From: CAZEJS01 sp964512645
GTDB taxonomy: Bacteria > Actinomycetota > Geothermincolia > Fen-727 > Anoxymicrobiaceae
Assembly: GCA_964512645.1 (NCBI GenBank)
Contig: CAZEJS010000002.1
Span: 1-64,000 of the forward strand
DNA length: 64,000 nt
Direction: 5' to 3'
The notes beneath the pieces are model-generated. The model was not told the origin of the DNA. It did not search any database and saw only the letters and a program-made list of their open reading frames with translations. The translations under genes were made by a program, and so were the position numbers. Below, in pieces: positions 26,701 to 35,800 of this stretch (its first letter is position 1; the number at the start of each line of letters is the position of its first letter).

Positions 26701-29700
26701 GCCGTCACCGCGCCGGTCAACGGGTCGAACCGCTTCAACTGCGCGTCCGGGCCCGCCGGGCCGCTCGCGGTACCGATATACACCTTGCCGTCGGGTCCCG
26801 GGCACAGGGAGGCGACTCTTTCCGCTCCCACTTCCCAGGGGCCGCCGGACAACGTCTCAGTCATCGAGTCGAAGCGGTACAGCCGCGCGTTGCCCCCCGT
26901 GCCCGCGGTTCCGACGTAGACCTGCTCCGCGGCGCCGGGGGCCCGGCAGAGCGCCCCGATCCCGGCCTGGCCGGTGAAAGCCGCCGCCAGCTCCTCGAGG
27001 GCGGGGTCCACCACAGTGGACAGCGCGACCTGTGCCCCTCCGGTTCTGTAGGCCGGCACCTTGAAGACGTGCGCCGCGCGGCGGGTCACCGCGCTGCTGC
27101 GCATTCCCATGGTCCCGCACATCGTCACCCCGCGCACGCCGGCGCCGCCGACCGCGATGGAAGCCACGCGCTCCTGCAATGCCGCTGACATTACCGCCGA
27201 AACGTCGATGTCCCGGTAAGCCCCGAGAGAGGCGTCGCGGCTGACCAGATGGCCGGCCGCAGGATCCGTTACGGGCCCGCCGTTCGTCCCGCAGAGCACC
27301 GTCCCGAACGGTCCCGCGGCGAGCGGGTACACAGCGGTGCTCGATTCCACGGGCCTCCCCAGGACTTCCGGGTCCCAGGTGGTCGAACCGGCCTCGAACG
27401 AGAACAGAAAGCCGTTGTTCTGGGCCGCGTACACCGTGTCCTGCTGGACAAGAACACGGTTGACGTGCCTGTTGGCGTTGAAGCTTCCCGGCGGCGTCGG
27501 CGCCTCCCCAATCACCTCCGAGCCGCCGTCTACGGTGTGTTTGAAGACGTGCGAACGGTCATCTTCCGAAGGCTGCCACGTACCCCCGAATATGACGTCA
27601 TCCCTGCCGGGATGACCGGGGTCGGCGTACCAGGGGGCCAGCGACCTGATCCCCTCGCCCGGAACAGGCGCGCCGAGGTCCGTGGCCGTCCAGGTGGTCT
27701 TGTCGAGCGAGAAGATCCGTCCCTCCCGGTGAGTTTCGTCAACGGCGCTGTTGCTGGTCGCACCGTAGACAAGGTTCTTCGAAGGAGGCCCGTCTACCAG
27801 CGAAGATATCCACCAGTTGTTGTCCGGCGGCGGCGCCTTCCCCCGGTCGGTGAAATCTCCCCTCGCGGGGTTCCCCGGCGAGGGGCTGTAGGTGAAGATG
27901 TGCCCCCCGTCGGGGTTGAAAGCCGATTCCGTGCCCCCGTAGGTACAGCCCACCACTTCACCCTCGCGGGTGACGATTATGTCCTCGAGCTCGCGCTCGC
28001 CCGGTATCGGCCTTCCGAGGTCCGTGACCGTGTCCGTGGCCGGGTCGATGACCAGGAAGTGCGCGCTTGTGTAAGTCCCGGCGTAGAAGACGTCCCTTCC
28101 CGGGTCGTAAGTCATGCACCAGACCATGATCTGCCTTTCGACCAGCGGCCCCAGGTCCCCCAGGTGGGAGTCGTCGCGAGACGCCAGGAAGCCCCCCGAC
28201 GAACCGGCCCAAACCGACGTTCCGGTGTGGCAGAGCGCGAGGACCGCCCCGGCGTGCGGCACCGTCCCCTCGTCCCGCAGCGCCTCCGATTCCTCCTGGA
28301 TGTAGAGCCGGCCGTCCGCCGTGCCCAGGGCAACCCCCTGACTCCCCGGCGCCATGCTGGTAACCGCCGAGTCGGCGGCACCGAGCTGAGTGAAGCCGCT
28401 CCCGTCGTACGAATGGACGAGCCCGTTCTCGTGCCCGATGAACACCCTGCCCCCGGAAGAAGCCACCGCGTTGGCTGCGGTGGTGTTATCGTTCTGCAGG
28501 CCAAGGTCTCTCAGGGTTCCCTGGACGAAGTACCAGAGCCTCCCGTCGCCCGCCGCGATGTAAAGCCCCGCCGGGGCGCCGGCCTCCTCGCTCTTGTAGA
28601 AGATATCCCTGATAGGCGAACCGATCGAGGCCAGCTCGGGGCCGGACATGTCGTTGCCTTTCAACAGGCGGCCGTCTTCCAGCCCGACGCAGAGGGGCAC
28701 CGGATGCTCCGGGTCCCAGACAGGGTGTACAACGCGGTTGGCCCGGGACGGCGGATCCGCGGTCCCCAGACAGCGCCATTCCGGCTCGGGATCGGGCTCC
28801 CACGCGGCGTACGCCCAGCAACTGCCGTCATCGAGAGCCGCGTACACCGTGCCGGAGCGCGCTTCGATGTCCCGGATCGCCCTGCCCGGCGAAGGGGCTC
28901 CCAGGTCCTCGTAAGTACCAGGAGAAGCGAACTTGTAGAGGCGCTCCCCCCGCGCGGCGTAAAGGACCCTGCCGTAAAAAGCGACGCCCGAAAGGTCTCC
29001 GCTGCCCGGCGGCCTGTCGAAATCCTCGAAAGCTCCGGGTGCGCACCTGAACAGGCGCCCGTATGAACCGGCATCCCCTTCCCCGGTTCCGCCGTAGAGA
29101 ACCCCGCCGGAAGACACCGCGAGAGCGTCGATGGGCGCTCCCCCGGAGTTCGCGGGCGCTCCCTCGTCGACCCATGCGTCCGGTCCGCTGTACAGGTGAC
29201 CGTCGACGGAACCCGCATAGACGACCCCGGAGTTCTCCGCGAGGGCGAGCACCGCCGTTCCGCCCGCGGGCGCGCCGCGGAGAGCGAACGGCCCCGGGGC
29301 CCCGGTGTCGTAGCTGCAGACGCTTCCGCTTTCGAGGCCGGCGTACAGCGTGGCGCCGGAAACGAGCAGCGCGTTCACCGGGCTCCCGTCGGGAGAGCCG
29401 ATGTCGGAGAACAAGCCGCCAGAATACTCGTAAACGTGACCGTTCGCGAGCCCGGCGAAGAGCGAGCCCCCGGCGGCCGCCATGGACGTCACCGCCGTCG
29501 CTCCCGCAACCTGTCCCACGCTTACCAGCGTCCCGCTGCCGTCGCAGGAGAAGACAAACCCGTGGCCGGTGCCGAAGTACGCCTTGCCGGAGCACCATGC
29601 GCCGCCGGTCACCCCTCCGCTCGCGCCCGGGCACTGCCCGTGTTCCTCGGGCCTGTTCCCATCCTCGGAGAAGTCCAGCGAAAATACGCCTCCCGCCTCC

Positions 29701-30203
29701 GTCCCCCCGAAAACCTTGCCGGAGCCCGTCACCAGTGCCGTAGTCTTGGCAGGGCCGCCGGACGAGACCTGTCCCCTGCTGCTGGACACCCCGTAATGCG
29801 ACGGGCCAGAATGCCCCTCCTGGAAGAGTCTGTCAGCGTCGTAGTGAACCAGGTGGCCCACCGGGCCGGTCCCGCAGAAGACGTCGTCGCCCACCGCCAC
29901 CAGGGAAAGGACTTCCGACTCCCCGGGCACGGCCTCGCCCAGGTCCACCGGCTGGCCCTCCGCAAGCTTCAAAGCGCCGCCGGCCACCCTGGCGCCCCCG
30001 GTGGAGGCGAGTCTCCTCGTGCTGGAGAAATCGTCGCTCCAGGACCCGAGTGAAGGCCGGGCCTGGGCAAGCGCGGACAGGAGCAGGACCAGCGCGAGTG
30101 CGGCGGCGCCCGCCGCAAACGTCCGGCGCGAGCACCTGGCGTCACGAGACGGCACGGTGCCGCCCGCCCTTCTCGCATGCCCGCGTTCAAATCCCGCAAT
30201 CAT
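23775..30203 (-). CDS. Giant secreted beta-propeller / IPT / stalk-repeat protein
   Basis: The protein has 2142 residues. A signal peptide (FAAGAAALALVLLLSALAQA) precedes roughly 1500 residues of short beta repeats of the form VYAGT.DG.LY and GGTVYAG, which look like several seven-bladed propellers. Then come two IPT/TIG Ig-like domains (GDTLRIWGTGFG and GDYVDIHGTGF), one bacterial Ig-like domain (VKVTAPEDGAAVKG), and four C-terminal repeats of the YFAEG.TD.GFETW type. No sortase signal or C-terminal helix is seen. It is probably a surface or matrix protein involved in binding. The ATG has GGAGG five bases upstream. It starts 33 nt after the terminator of the solenoid operon, leaving little room for a separate promoter. 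Confidence 0.8.
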   Translation of the reverse strand: MIAGFERGHARRAGGTVPSRDARCSRRTFAAGAAALALVLLLSALAQARPSLGSWSDDFSSTRRLASTGGARVAGGALKLAEGQPVDLGEAVPGESEVLSLVAVGDDVFCGTGPVGHLVHYDADRLFQEGHSGPSHYGVSSSRGQVSSGGPAKTTALVTGSGKVFGGTEAGGVFSLDFSEDGNRPEEHGQCPGASGGVTGGAWCSGKAYFGTGHGFVFSCDGSGTLVSVGQVAGATAVTSMAAAGGSLFAGLANGHVYEYSGGLFSDIGSPDGSPVNALLVSGATLYAGLESGSVCSYDTGAPGPFALRGAPAGGTAVLALAENSGVVYAGSVDGHLYSGPDAWVDEGAPANSGGAPIDALAVSSGGVLYGGTGEGDAGSYGRLFRCAPGAFEDFDRPPGSGDLSGVAFYGRVLYAARGERLYKFASPGTYEDLGAPSPGRAIRDIEARSGTVYAALDDGSCWAYAAWEPDPEPEWRCLGTADPPSRANRVVHPVWDPEHPVPLCVGLEDGRLLKGNDMSGPELASIGSPIRDIFYKSEEAGAPAGLYIAAGDGRLWYFVQGTLRDLGLQNDNTTAANAVASSGGRVFIGHENGLVHSYDGSGFTQLGAADSAVTSMAPGSQGVALGTADGRLYIQEESEALRDEGTVPHAGAVLALCHTGTSVWAGSSGGFLASRDDSHLGDLGPLVERQIMVWCMTYDPGRDVFYAGTYTSAHFLVIDPATDTVTDLGRPIPGERELEDIIVTREGEVVGCTYGGTESAFNPDGGHIFTYSPSPGNPARGDFTDRGKAPPPDNNWWISSLVDGPPSKNLVYGATSNSAVDETHREGRIFSLDKTTWTATDLGAPVPGEGIRSLAPWYADPGHPGRDDVIFGGTWQPSEDDRSHVFKHTVDGGSEVIGEAPTPPGSFNANRHVNRVLVQQDTVYAAQNNGFLFSFEAGSTTWDPEVLGRPVESSTAVYPLAAGPFGTVLCGTNGGPVTDPAAGHLVSRDASLGAYRDIDVSAVMSAALQERVASIAVGGAGVRGVTMCGTMGMRSSAVTRRAAHVFKVPAYRTGGAQVALSTVVDPALEELAAAFTGQAGIGALCRAPGAAEQVYVGTAGTGGNARLYRFDSMTETLSGGPWEVGAERVASLCPGPDGKVYIGTASGPAGPDAQLKRFDPLTGAVTALEDGGLLRDCKGIHAMVAGPDGRVYAGAGDRGAAQGKLMAFDPRTGALADLGTLLPGPGRVNGLAVSGSKVVAVTGTTEGATGTARCYSYTPGGSLVSEGVIGDESTTAGLVAGPGGALYCGTGPSGGLYMRGPGGGFFQVAGWPASLSGKAVTALAAGGDRVYGCAGETGELFEYAPGGGFTVHGSITTDNSGVPAGAADGLGRLFFGTAGSGGDSSVRLLRYNPAAAFTWLTAGADTAAPAGTSVLTALRDVTDAVDVKPGPLGSIGSPTSIEDVENRALRFKATLETSDAGATPEVTAWEATWRVDAAIDRFVYPYAEGAYPGDTLRIWGTGFGASGTATVGGLPAEAGIWQPGFVSLTIPAGAGAGEVEISPGGGGGSAVSSFNLLSPPAVTIVSPSRARVGDYVDIHGTGFLDSRGGEESVSFNGSPATDFASWSDTLIRVRVPRGATSGPLSVSVNHHASNQVPFTVDEGGGPLVKVTAPEDGAAVKGIVRIEANVRRNGGDDPVELWVDGARKAEDPTAPFVFKWDSDTAADGAHRLTVKAVDGYGRSASDSVTVYVDHTVPGESTDWYFAEGCTDYGFETWVLIGNPSSGAAIAHVTFMDSGGETYRLACDVRPNSRLTVNAADVAPGKNVSVQVSADKPVVCERAMYWAGRIEGHDTIGSTGLSREWYFAEGSTDWGFETFTLLCNPGSSPVRATLDYMFDDGTIVSRAHELAPHSRLTVNAAEEVGARDFSVRVRAGAPGIVAERSMYHGNRRCGTNTIGCKEPSLTWYLSEGSTDWGFETWLLIQRPAGGDARVSVSYRLGTGRTVRKVYDVKGGSRFTVDLLGEVGVADVSTQVTSDVPVVCERSMYWNSRSAGHCTVGSPGLGRSWFLAEGCTDFGFETWILLDNPSTEAVFASVTFLKEDGTAVPVAVKLEPESRCSLDASTRVGACSFSTRIESPSPIMVERAMYWGGRTGGTGSVGAR

Positions 30204-30235
30204 CAGGTCCTCCGTACTGGTACGTTACCCTTGAG

Positions 30236-30267
30236 ATGACAAAAGCGGGAACCGGGGTTCCCGCTTT
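30236..30267 (-). terminator. Intrinsic terminator of the solenoid-protein operon
   Basis: AAAGCGGGAACC and GGTTCCCGCTTT (30242-30267) form a perfect 12-pair stem with a two-base core. On the minus strand it is followed by TTTTGTC. It lies 25 nt beyond the stop codon of the third solenoid gene. Confidence 0.75.
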
Positions 30268-30291
30268 CCGTCTGTCGTTCCGGCGCTGGCT

Positions 30292-32841
30292 CTACAGCGG
30301 ATAAGGCTTGTTCAGCATCTCCTCGAACGTCCCGTACAGGTACGGATCGGACAGGAGTGAGTTGTCGCTCCATACTTTGAAGGTGACCATCGCCAGGGTG
30401 CTGTTGATGCCGGACCTGTTCAACTGGTCGCGCAGGAAGTTGACCATTTGCCCGGAAGGCTGGTCCGCCAGCGAGATCATCAACTGGCGCGACATCTCCA
30501 GAGCTCCCGGCGTGACCAGCGCGTCGGCGATGTTCTTCAATACCGCGGGAGTGGCGGCCAGCCGGCCGATCACATCGTTGATGAACGCCCTGCCGTTGGC
30601 GGAATTGAGCGCGCTGGCGGTGGATACCGGATCCATGCCCCCCATCAGGTCCCCGAGGAACGTGGGGTTGGCGTTCACGATGTCCGCGAGTACGGCGGGA
30701 TCCAGCCCGCCCTGCGCCACCGGCTTGGTCAGCGCGTAAAGCATACCGTGCGGCGACGTCGTCCCCGGCGGGAACGGTGGTGACGGCGGGTTCGGATCGT
30801 AGCTCTTGAACGTCGTCGCGGCCATCGCGGCATTGATCACCCCGGCGTTGAGGTTGGAGATGAGGCCGGATATGAATGGACCGTTGCTGTTGATCACGCC
30901 GGCCAGCATGTTCGGGTTGATGCCGTTGGGGGCCGGGTCCATGAGGGCCTGGGTGAACGCCATGTTGGCGTTGGAGGCCTGTGCCATCACCGCCGGGTCG
31001 AGGCCGATGGCGGGGTTCAACATCGAAGTCAGGAACGCTTCCCCTCCCGCGGTGTTTATCGCGTTGGCGAGCACCGCGGGCTGCAGGTTGGCGAGCAGGC
31101 CGTCCAGGAACGCCCCGTTGTGGTTGACCACGTAGGCAATGACCCTTGTGTCGAGGTGCTGCATTATCTCCTGGGTCTTACTCTGGTCCATGGTATTGAC
31201 CACGCCGGCGATAACCCGCGGATCGAGGCAGGACAGCAGGTTGCTGACGAACGGCACGTTCTGGTTGATCGCCTCGGCGGTCGCCCTGGTGTCCATCTTG
31301 CCCATGAACTCGGAGAGGAACTTCTGGTTGTTGTTCACTACCCCCGCCACAACCTGCGGGTTCAGCTTGCCGACCAGCTTGATTGCGAACGACGGGTCGG
31401 CGCTCATGCCCTCCGCCAGCGCCGCGGCGTCCAGTTTGCTGACCAGGCGGGTAATGAAGGCCTGGTTACCGTTGACCACTCCGGCGATGACTCCCGGGTT
31501 CAGGTTGCCCAGCAGGGCCGCGGTCCACTTCCACGTCGCCCCCATCATGCTGTTGATCTTGTCGATGTCGAGGTGCGCCAGCAGGCCTTTGATGAATCCC
31601 GGGTTCTGGTTGACGGCCTGCGCGGTGCCGGCGGTCGACATGTTCTGCATCAGGGCCGCGAGGAAGGCGCCGTTGGCGTTGACCGCCCCCGCGATCGGCC
31701 CCGGGGACAGCAGCGGTATCAGCTTGTTGATCATGCCGGCGTTGTTCGCCACCGCCGCCAGGAATTCGTTGGAGAGCCCTCCCAGGGTCCCGCTGATGAG
31801 CGGCCCGGCGTTGTTTACTATGCCCGCGATCGCCACGGGATCCAGGTAGCCGATGACCTTGCTGGTGAAATCCGACGTGGAAGCCATCGTCCTGGCGAGT
31901 CCCGCGGGGTCCATCTTGGAGATGAACCTCGTCAGGAAAGACTGGTTGTTGGCGATAGTTGCGATCAGGTTGGGGCTGATATTCATGGCAACCTGGTACG
32001 TCCAGCCCTCGATCTGCTTGCTCGTGCTCGAGAGCTCGTCGGGGTTCATCGCGCCCACCAGCCTGGTGAGGAACGACTCGTTGCCGTTGACCACGCCCGC
32101 GAGGACGCCCGGGTCGAGCTGCGGCAGGAGCTGCTTGACGAAGGTGGTATTGGAAGCCATGCCCTGGGACAGCGCGTTGGCGTCGAGCTTGCCGACCAGT
32201 TCGGTGATCCACGGGCCGTTGTTGTTGACCACTCCCGCTATAGCGTCCGGGTTCAGAAACCCGACCAGCTTCGAGGTGAACGCGGGATTGGAGTTCATCG
32301 ACTTCGCCGCCACTTTAACGTCCATGTTCGCAACAAGTTCGTTCAGGAAGGCGCCGTTGGCGTTCACCGCGTCGGCGATGACCCGTGCGTCCAGCTCCCC
32401 TACGAGGTCGCTGATGAACGGTCCGATCTTGTTCACTATCTCGGCGGTGACCTTGGGGTCGGTACTGGCCATCATCTTGGACAGGAAGGCCTCGTTCTTG
32501 TTCACCGCGTCGGCGATGACCTTGCCGTTGACGTTCAACAGGACCTCGGCCAGGAATTCCGGGTTCTCGTTGACGGCGATCGCGGTGCCCTGGGGGTTCA
32601 TGTACTTCATCATGTCGTTCAGGAACTGGGGATTGTCCGACACCGCCTTGCCCACCGCCTTCGGGTCAAGGGCGGCAAGCATCGCACTGGCGCTCTTCAC
32701 GTTGCTGCTCATCTTGCCGATGAGCGGCCCCAGGGGACTCCTCGTGGGGAGGAACCCCACCAGCCCCACGACAGCGGCGCCCACAAGGAGCAGGATCACC
32801 ACTACGTTTATCAGTGTCTGGAGACTGCGGTTATACAGCAT
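30292..32841 (-). CDS. Membrane-anchored 23-residue-repeat solenoid protein, copy 3
   Basis: One N-terminal membrane segment (LINVVVILLLVGAAVVGLVGFL) has a short cytoplasmic side, so the rest should be outside the cell. From about residue 55 the protein consists of about 30 repeats of 23 residues, consensus LDP.VIAGVVN.NG.FLT.LV.K, predicted as two short helices per repeat. A few repeats near the C-terminus carry insertions, one of them Pro-rich. The last ~90 residues are non-repetitive. The ATG at 32841 is preceded by AGGAGA. It lies 33 nt after copy 2 and ends the operon before a strong terminator. I know no named family for this repeat. No enzyme motif is visible. Confidence 0.85.
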   Translation of the reverse strand: MLYNRSLQTLINVVVILLLVGAAVVGLVGFLPTRSPLGPLIGKMSSNVKSASAMLAALDPKAVGKAVSDNPQFLNDMMKYMNPQGTAIAVNENPEFLAEVLLNVNGKVIADAVNKNEAFLSKMMASTDPKVTAEIVNKIGPFISDLVGELDARVIADAVNANGAFLNELVANMDVKVAAKSMNSNPAFTSKLVGFLNPDAIAGVVNNNGPWITELVGKLDANALSQGMASNTTFVKQLLPQLDPGVLAGVVNGNESFLTRLVGAMNPDELSSTSKQIEGWTYQVAMNISPNLIATIANNQSFLTRFISKMDPAGLARTMASTSDFTSKVIGYLDPVAIAGIVNNAGPLISGTLGGLSNEFLAAVANNAGMINKLIPLLSPGPIAGAVNANGAFLAALMQNMSTAGTAQAVNQNPGFIKGLLAHLDIDKINSMMGATWKWTAALLGNLNPGVIAGVVNGNQAFITRLVSKLDAAALAEGMSADPSFAIKLVGKLNPQVVAGVVNNNQKFLSEFMGKMDTRATAEAINQNVPFVSNLLSCLDPRVIAGVVNTMDQSKTQEIMQHLDTRVIAYVVNHNGAFLDGLLANLQPAVLANAINTAGGEAFLTSMLNPAIGLDPAVMAQASNANMAFTQALMDPAPNGINPNMLAGVINSNGPFISGLISNLNAGVINAAMAATTFKSYDPNPPSPPFPPGTTSPHGMLYALTKPVAQGGLDPAVLADIVNANPTFLGDLMGGMDPVSTASALNSANGRAFINDVIGRLAATPAVLKNIADALVTPGALEMSRQLMISLADQPSGQMVNFLRDQLNRSGINSTLAMVTFKVWSDNSLLSDPYLYGTFEEMLNKPYPL

Positions 32842-35800
32842 TTTTCTGTCTCCTAGCCTCTCTCCTCGTAGCCTCTACCAGGGCCCCACCGGCTGGCCGG
32901 CGGTCGTACAACGTCGCGCGTCACGCATCTGCACCCAGCCGCCCATGGCCGGCAGGGTCCAGCCGAATGTTATTTCAGTGGCGCCGTACATCCATACGCG
33001 CCTGAGCACGTTCTGGCTTGGGTTCCACGCCGTTCCCGTCCTGGGGTTCGTGCCCGGGTGGTTGGGACCGGCCACCGCGTTGACTATCACGTCGGGGTTC
33101 AGCCCGGCGGTAGCGCGGTTCATCAGGTTTCCTATGAAGTTGCCGCTGTTCCTGAGCAGCGTCTTGGTCCCCGCGGGATCCATCTTCGCCATGAACTGGC
33201 CCAGGAAGTCGCGCACCTGCGGCGTGGCGAGTATCGGCATCAGTATCGCGGGGTCGATGCCTACCGGCGGCGCCCTCAGCAGGTCGACCACCATCTGGGG
33301 GTGCTCCCCCATCGCTCCCGCTATGACGCTGCCGTTCAGGTGGCCGACCAGCGTCTTGATCGTCTCCTTCGCCGTGGGATTGTTGTTTATGACATCGGAA
33401 ATGTCCGTCGGGTTCATGTATGTCATGGTGCTGGTCAGGAACGACTGGTTCCCGTTGATCGCGTCGGCGACCACCCGCGGGTTCAGGTGGCTCAACAGAT
33501 TGGAGACGAACGGGCCGTTTCCGTTGAGCAGGCCGGCGATCACCCTGGGGTCGAGACCCTCGCGCATCAGCCTCTCGCTGAACTGCTCGCCCGCGGGGCT
33601 GTTCATGGGCTCCGCGGTGCTCGCCGCGTCGAGGTTGGCGATGAGCCCGTTCAGGAACGTCTGGTTGTTGTTGATCGCGTAGGTCACGACCTCGGGCTGG
33701 ATCCCCGTGCCGGGCTGGAGCAGCCCGGTGAGGAAACCCCGGTTGGCGTTGACCGCCGCCGCGGTCGCCGCGGGGTCCATCTTGTTCATCAGGTTGGTGA
33801 TGAACGGCCCGTTGGCGTTGACCACTCCCGCGATAACAGCCGGGTCGAGCTTGCCCAGCAGCTTGCTGGTCATCTGCGGGTTGGCGTTCATGGCGTTCGC
33901 CAGGACCGTGGTGTTGAGGTTCTTGACCAGGTTGGTCAGGAACGTCCCGTTGGAGTTGACCACCCCGGCGATGACGTCGACGTTCAGGTACTTCATCATC
34001 TTGGAGCTGGACGTCGGGTTGGCGTTGACGGCCTGCGCGATCACCGCCGGGTCGAGCTTCGAGACCAGGCTCGTGAGGAACCCGCCCGAGGCGTTGACCG
34101 CCTGCGCGGTCTTGGCCGCGTCCATCGCGAGCTGCAGCTGGGCGATCCAGCCGGTGTTGTTATTCACTATGCCCGCGATCACCTGGGGGTTCAGGTGGCC
34201 CAGGAGCCCCGCCATCATCTGGCTGTTGGCGTTCATCGCGCCGGCGATGACCACCGGGTTGATCCTGGCGATGACGGCGGTGAGGAACTCCTGGTTCTTC
34301 AGGACGTTCGCCACGACCTGCGGGTTGGTACTGTCGGTCATCGCGGTCACGAAGGGTATGTTGTTGTTCAGCACGCTCGCCAGCACGTTCGGGTCGAGCG
34401 CGTTCAAGAGGCTCGACACGAACGGGCCGATCTGGTTGACCAGGCCGCCCAGGGACGCGGGCGAGAGCTTCGCCATCAGCCTCTGGGTCATCGCCTGGTT
34501 GTTGGCCACCGCGCTTATGAGCTCGGGCGAGATCCGCTCGAGCACGCCGGCCAGCAGCGTCCCGCTGTTGTTGAGGATGCCGGCAATCACCACAGGGTCG
34601 AGCTTGTTGACGAGGTTGACCGTGAAGGTCGGGTCCTGGTTGGCCGCCCTTGCCAGCATTTCCGGGTTGAGCTTGCCCACCAGGCTGGTGATGAACGGGC
34701 CGTTCTGGTTCACCACGCTGGCCAGCACGCTGACATTAATGTAGTTGAGGGTCTGCGCGCTGGAGGCCGCGTTGGCGTTTATCGCCGCCGCCAGGACATC
34801 GGTGCTGATGTTGCCCACAAGCTGGGTCAGGAAAGATTCGTTCGCGCTCACCGCGTCGGCGATGACCTTGGGATCGAGGTAGTTCATCACCTCGACCGTG
34901 AAGTCGGTGCTGCCCTCCATGCTCTGCGCCAGCACCTTGGGGTCCAGGTTGCCGATGAGCTCCGCGATGAACTTGCCGTTGGCGTTCACCGCCCCGGCGA
35001 TTACTTTAGGGTCGAGGTAGGTGGTGACCTTCTGCACGAACTCCACGTTGGCGTTCATGCCGCTGCTCATCGCGGCGGGGTCCAGGTAGCTTATCAACTC
35101 GGTGACAAACTTGCCGTTCTTGTTGACGACGTCCGCGATCATCTTGGGATCGAGCACGCTCATCATCTTGGACAACATGGTGGGGTCGGCGTTCATCGCG
35201 GCGGCCAGCACCCTGGGGTTGAGCTTGCTCAACATGCCCGAGAGCATACCCGGCTGGCTGGCGAGCTTGCCGAGGATGGTCCCCATGGGGTTCTTAGGGA
35301 GCACCATCATTCCCGCCATCAACAGCGTGGCGACAAGAAGGAAGATGACCACCACGTTTACGACTCCCTGCATGCCCCTCGATAGTAACATGCTATCCAA
35401 GCCTCCAGTTCTTATCCGTAGCCATACAAATCATGGTTTGGGGTTCACCGTCGACGCCTTGGCCGTCCAGAGGGTGCCCTCGGCCGTCATCCACCCGAGT
35501 ATCGGCACCTTGGCCTTGGCACGGACCTTGATCGCCAGGTGTTTCATAATATGGTCCTGGTTCTCGAACATCGTCTGCGTCAGCAACGCCGGGTCAACTA
35601 TGGCGAGAAGGTCGGCCAGCAGGTGGGGATTGGCGTTGAGCGCGTTGGACACCACCGTGTGATCCAGGTTCGCCAGCAGCCTTCCGGTGGCGTCAGGGTG
35701 CGCGTTCATCGCCAGGGCCAGGCTGGTCGTGTCCAGCAACGGGAGAAGCTTCATTACCAGCCCGTTCGGCACACCGGTGACGTCGGGCCGGTTGATCACG